Assembly: GCA_963817785.1 (NCBI GenBank)
Contig: CAWFPL010000002.1
Location: forward strand, 1,364,001 to 1,428,000
Length of the DNA: 64,000 nt
Reading direction: 5' to 3'
From: JAKALD01 sp963817785
GTDB taxonomy: Bacteria > Pseudomonadota > Gammaproteobacteria > Burkholderiales > SG8-39
The first letter of the stretch is position 1. Each line of letters opens with the position of its first letter. Below, in pieces: positions 61,751 through 64,000 of the stretch. Position numbers and translations under genes: made by a program. The notes under the pieces are model-generated. The model was not told where the DNA came from. It was given only the letters and a program-made list of their open reading frames with translations, and searched no databases.

Positions 61751-62740
61751 CTAGGGCGCAGCGCGCTGGCGCTCGGTTTCCTTGCGCTTCATGCTTAGAT
61801 ACTCGAGCTCGTCCATTTCGTGCAGCTGAAGCGGAAATCGCTCGGTGGAGGCGAACCAGTCGCGCAGCCGCTTCTCGAGCTGCTCGCGCGGCGGTGCCGA
61901 GAGCGCGTTCAAATAGGCGTCGACGGCGAGGTAATAGCGCATGGTGTTGCGCTCCACGGCGCCGCGAACACCGGCAACGTATTCAGGCTTGCCTTCCGAG
62001 TCAGTGCCGAGCACCGTGAAGCCCACCTTGTGAGCCCCCAGGGTGCCGAGATACGCCTGCATCGCGAGCCGCGCCACGAGGGCGTCGGAATAGGAATAGG
62101 TGAAGCGGAGGAAGGTCTGCGCACTCTCCAACGGAATCGCCTCCAGGGTGATCCGGTAGTCCTTTGTGCCGAACGGCCCCTGGTCAGCGGTCAGCACCGC
62201 CTGCAGGTAATCCGGTGTCGCCGCCGCGAGGCGATAGGCGAATTCCACGCGGTAAGCGCGCGCCAGCGGCTGGTCGTACTTTCTGCCGACATAGACCGTG
62301 AGGACGTTCTTCCCCGTGTCCGCAGAGGCGCGACAGTATTTGACGTTGAGGTGAAGAATCAGGATGTCGCACCAGGTGGCGGGCGTGCCAAGGGCGGCTG
62401 CGGACGCCTCGAATGGATACTCAACGACGGCGTAGATCTCGCCCGTGAGGCCGTCCGTGCCCTGCGCCGATTCCAGATGCAGTGGGCGCCGGAAGGGGCT
62501 GTGCGCGAGCTGTGCGTGCAATGCCTCGGACCTGGCGCGCAGAACCGCAGCTTGCGCCGTCGCGAGCGCCGCGTCACCATGCGCGGTTCGCACGCCCCCC
62601 GCTGCAAGAAGGAAGAAAGCCAGGCAGAGGAGCGGCCCTACTCGCGCGAAAATTGTCGCCAGCGACTCGTGTGCGAATGACGGTGTTCTTGCGAGAGCCG
62701 ATCGTCGCGACGAGGGCGGCATGGTCACGGTTCGAATCAC
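61751..62740 (-). CDS. Uncharacterised exported protein
   Basis: The protein has 329 residues; a second in-frame ATG six codons in is also possible. A long N-region is followed by a hydrophobic leader (VGPLLCLAFFLLAAGGVRTAHGDA), so export is likely. The mature protein has HLESAQGTDGLTGEIYAVVEYPF, then WCDILILHLNVKYCRAS with two Cys that could form a disulfide, and a strand-rich middle. The end is charged and helical. No family is recognised. It converges on kdpE and does not appear to be part of that operon. Confidence 0.72.
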   Translation of the reverse strand: MIRTVTMPPSSRRSALARTPSFAHESLATIFARVGPLLCLAFFLLAAGGVRTAHGDAALATAQAAVLRARSEALHAQLAHSPFRRPLHLESAQGTDGLTGEIYAVVEYPFEASAAALGTPATWCDILILHLNVKYCRASADTGKNVLTVYVGRKYDQPLARAYRVEFAYRLAAATPDYLQAVLTADQGPFGTKDYRITLEAIPLESAQTFLRFTYSYSDALVARLAMQAYLGTLGAHKVGFTVLGTDSEGKPEYVAGVRGAVERNTMRYYLAVDAYLNALSAPPREQLEKRLRDWFASTERFPLQLHEMDELEYLSMKRKETERQRAAP

Positions 62741-62930
62741 GGAGCTGAGGATCGCTAGGGGAGTATGGCCTTGTTGCGCGTTCGCGGGCAGGCGCGGGCC
62801 GCCGTCGTGAGATGCCGCTTCGCCATGCGGTTGGGAGCCTCACGGGGGGGGGTATTGACGCATCCGCCCATCCGGAGGAACCTCGTGACGGAACGACAAT
62901 CGCTATTTATCGTTGCTTCCTGGAGCTACC

Positions 62931-63278
62931 ATGGCAAACAGCATATTCGTGTGTTGTCATGCCGGCGCGATCAGCAAGGATTGCGCCAAGGCGGAAACTG
63001 AGCTGAGGGGGCTCGGCGAGGCCAGGAGGGTCTTCCCCTGCTGCTGGTACCTCCAGTCGACCCTGAGCCCATCGGAGATCTCGGCGCGGGTATCGCGTGC
63101 GCTGGATCCGGAGGCATCACTGTTCGTCATCGACGCGACGAACCACGAGGCTGCCTGGAAGAACATCGGCAGCGAGGCTGCGGAGTTCATCAAGACCAAC
63201 TGGGGCCAGGACGGGGTGCCTTCCTTCAACGCGGGGATCAAGGGCTCGAAGTCCAGTAGCGGCAGGCCGCAGGCCTGA
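62931..63278 (+). CDS. Small uncharacterised protein with a possible Cas2/SinR-like fold
   Basis: The ATG at 62931 gives 115 residues. The order of predicted elements is strand (SIFVCCH), helix (KDCAKAETELRGLG), strand (ARRVFPCCWYLQS), helix (SPSEISARVSRALD), strand (ASLFVIDATNHEAAW). This is the half-ferredoxin layout of standalone Cas2-like/SinR proteins, where the middle strand often reads W-x-V-x-S. No cas genes or CRISPR repeats are in the window, so any role is not adaptive immunity. The catalytic Asp of Cas2 nucleases is not evident. The fold call is tentative; the gene itself is probable. Confidence 0.6.
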   Translation: MANSIFVCCHAGAISKDCAKAETELRGLGEARRVFPCCWYLQSTLSPSEISARVSRALDPEASLFVIDATNHEAAWKNIGSEAAEFIKTNWGQDGVPSFNAGIKGSKSSSGRPQA

Positions 63279-63362
63279 GGCCGGCCTGTCTTGCGGCGAA
63301 GCCGGTCGAGAAGCAGGCCGCGCTCCGCGAAGGAAAGCGCGTCGGTGCCTGCGGCGATGAAA

Positions 63363-63729
63363 TGGTGGAGGCGGCGGGAATCGAACCCGCGTCCGTAAGT
63401 CCTCCGCAGACAGGCCTACATGCTTAGCCTGGCCATTTGGATCTCGCCTCGCGACCGCCGGCCGGCGGGCTGACGCTTGGCCAGCCGCTTCGACGGATCC
63501 GCGCGGCCAAGCGGCCAGACCACGCAGAGAGGCTGATGTGAATGACGCTGCACCCCTTTCGGGGCCTAGCCCATCAGCAGGCTAGTGCAGCGTCTCGCGG
63601 GTGTTAGGCCGCGAGAGCGAAACGCTCGTCGTTGGCGTTTGTGTGTTTCCAGACTGGATTTGCGAGGTGATCTGGTCCTCGGCATGCCCTGCGCTGCTTC
63701 GCGACCCACGTCGAAACCAAGTCGCCCCC
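63363..63729 (-). ncRNA. ssrA: Transfer-messenger RNA (tmRNA)
   Basis: On the minus strand the 5' end GGGGGCGAC pairs with the 3' end CGCCTCC-A-CCA to give a 7-bp acceptor stem. It contains a G3-U wobble, the alanine identity element, and the CCA is encoded. The T-arm GGGTTCGATTCCC is at the 3' end. The tag frame (63636 down to 63604) encodes ANDERFALAA then TAA, a betaproteobacterial tag ending in the LAA degron. The mature length is 367 nt, as expected. GATAAT at 63755-63750 may be the -10. tmRNA with SmpB rescues stalled ribosomes and tags the broken protein for ClpXP and FtsH-type proteases. Confidence 0.96.
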
Positions 63730-63787
63730 GAATTCGGTACAGCGTTCCAATTATCGCATATGGGGGCGCGCGCTTCGCCTGCAAGGG

Positions 63788-64000
63788 CTAGAGCAGGGTA
63801 AGCAAATCGAGGGGCTGCGCGATCACCGCGTTCGCGCCCCATGAGCGCGGCCCGCCGTTGTCGATGCCGTGATAGCCGTATTCCACCGCCACGGCGCGCA
63901 TGCCGGCGGCGTGCGCGGCCTGCACGTCGCGCAGATCGTCGCCGACGTAGCAGCAGCGCCCGGGCGCGAGGCTCAGGCAGGCGGCGGCATGCAGCAGCGG
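63788..64000 (-). CDS. C-terminal part of a phosphoglycolate phosphatase-like HAD hydrolase, partial
   Basis: The last 70 residues are visible; the start lies beyond the right edge. They contain CCYVGDDLRDVQAAHAAGMRAVAVEYGYH, the HAD motif IV with the two Asp residues that bind magnesium, followed by the usual GY/W-type text of Gph proteins. Phosphoglycolate phosphatase removes 2-phosphoglycolate formed in DNA repair or photorespiration-like reactions. The gene ends 58 bases upstream of the tmRNA 5' end on the same strand. The HAD family is secure; the exact substrate is inferred. Confidence 0.8.
   Translation of the reverse strand, partial: PLLHAAACLSLAPGRCCYVGDDLRDVQAAHAAGMRAVAVEYGYHGIDNGGPRSWGANAVIAQPLDLLTLL

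Noticed and set aside
62931..63278. CRISPR-associated Cas2 as part of a CRISPR locus
   Set aside because: No repeat-spacer array or other cas gene is visible in the window, and the nuclease Asp is not evident.
63363..63400. Possible alanine tRNA at the right end
   Set aside because: Only the T-arm and acceptor halves are tRNA-like. The distant 5' half and the tag frame show that this is tmRNA.

Overview
The window is GC-rich, densely coded bacterial DNA with short intergenic gaps, many GTG starts and many 4-base start/stop overlaps. It is most likely from a betaproteobacterium, probably Burkholderiales or a close relative. The best evidence is a tmRNA gene near the right end whose tag reads ANDERFALAA, a form typical of Betaproteobacteria. 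A tripartite tricarboxylate transporter, a LysR/ModE-type molybdate regulator fragment and a Kdp operon fit that placement. The window looks like ordinary chromosome: no insertion sequence, prophage, CRISPR array, tRNA or rRNA operon was seen.

Layout. 0-3.2 kb: the tail of an oxyanion-sensing regulator and a three-gene molybdate/tungstate-type ABC importer. 3.3-7.9 kb: divergent ftsH and clpB with heat-shock-type (sigma-32) promoter sequences facing both ways. 7.6-12 kb: an AlgH/YqgE protein, a universal stress protein, a lipid kinase and a hybrid histidine kinase. 12-16 kb: a leftward beta-oxidation operon (3-hydroxyacyl-CoA dehydrogenase, thiolase, glutaryl-CoA dehydrogenase). 16.2-38.1 kb: a metabolic region with a second universal stress protein, a lone molybdopterin hydroxylase large subunit, phosphotransacetylase, citrate synthase, an IclR regulator, sulfoacetaldehyde acetyltransferase (Xsc), an enolase-superfamily enzyme, a quinone-oxidoreductase-like protein, all three glutamate mutase components (S, L, E), a TctCBA transporter, a short-chain dehydrogenase, an acylating aldehyde dehydrogenase (SauS-like), an acyl-CoA ligase (SauT-like), a MarR regulator and a cupin.

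38-46 kb: a diguanylate cyclase, small envelope proteins, an MCE/Mla-type lipid transport operon and DAHP synthase. 46-51.7 kb: trehalose-phosphate synthase, a probable iron-regulated cupredoxin and outer-membrane protein pair interrupted by a perfect 207-bp tandem duplication, an acid phosphatase, a DUF2726 protein and an EF-hand/BON protein. 52-61.7 kb: a lyase and the complete kdpFABCDE operon with an extra 30-codon leader gene. 61.7-64 kb: two uncharacterised genes, ssrA and the end of a phosphoglycolate phosphatase-like gene.

How the genes may work together. SauT, SauS, Xsc and Pta would form a complete route from sulfoacetate to acetyl-CoA plus sulfite, with TctCBA as the candidate importer and citrate synthase as the acetyl-CoA outlet. 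Glutamate mutase and an unassigned enolase-superfamily enzyme lie between the two halves of that route. This is the most unusual feature of the window and may mark an undescribed pathway variant. The regulatory sites reported (sigma-32, MarR, FNR-like, Fur-like and IclR-associated repeats) were found by eye and are predictions.
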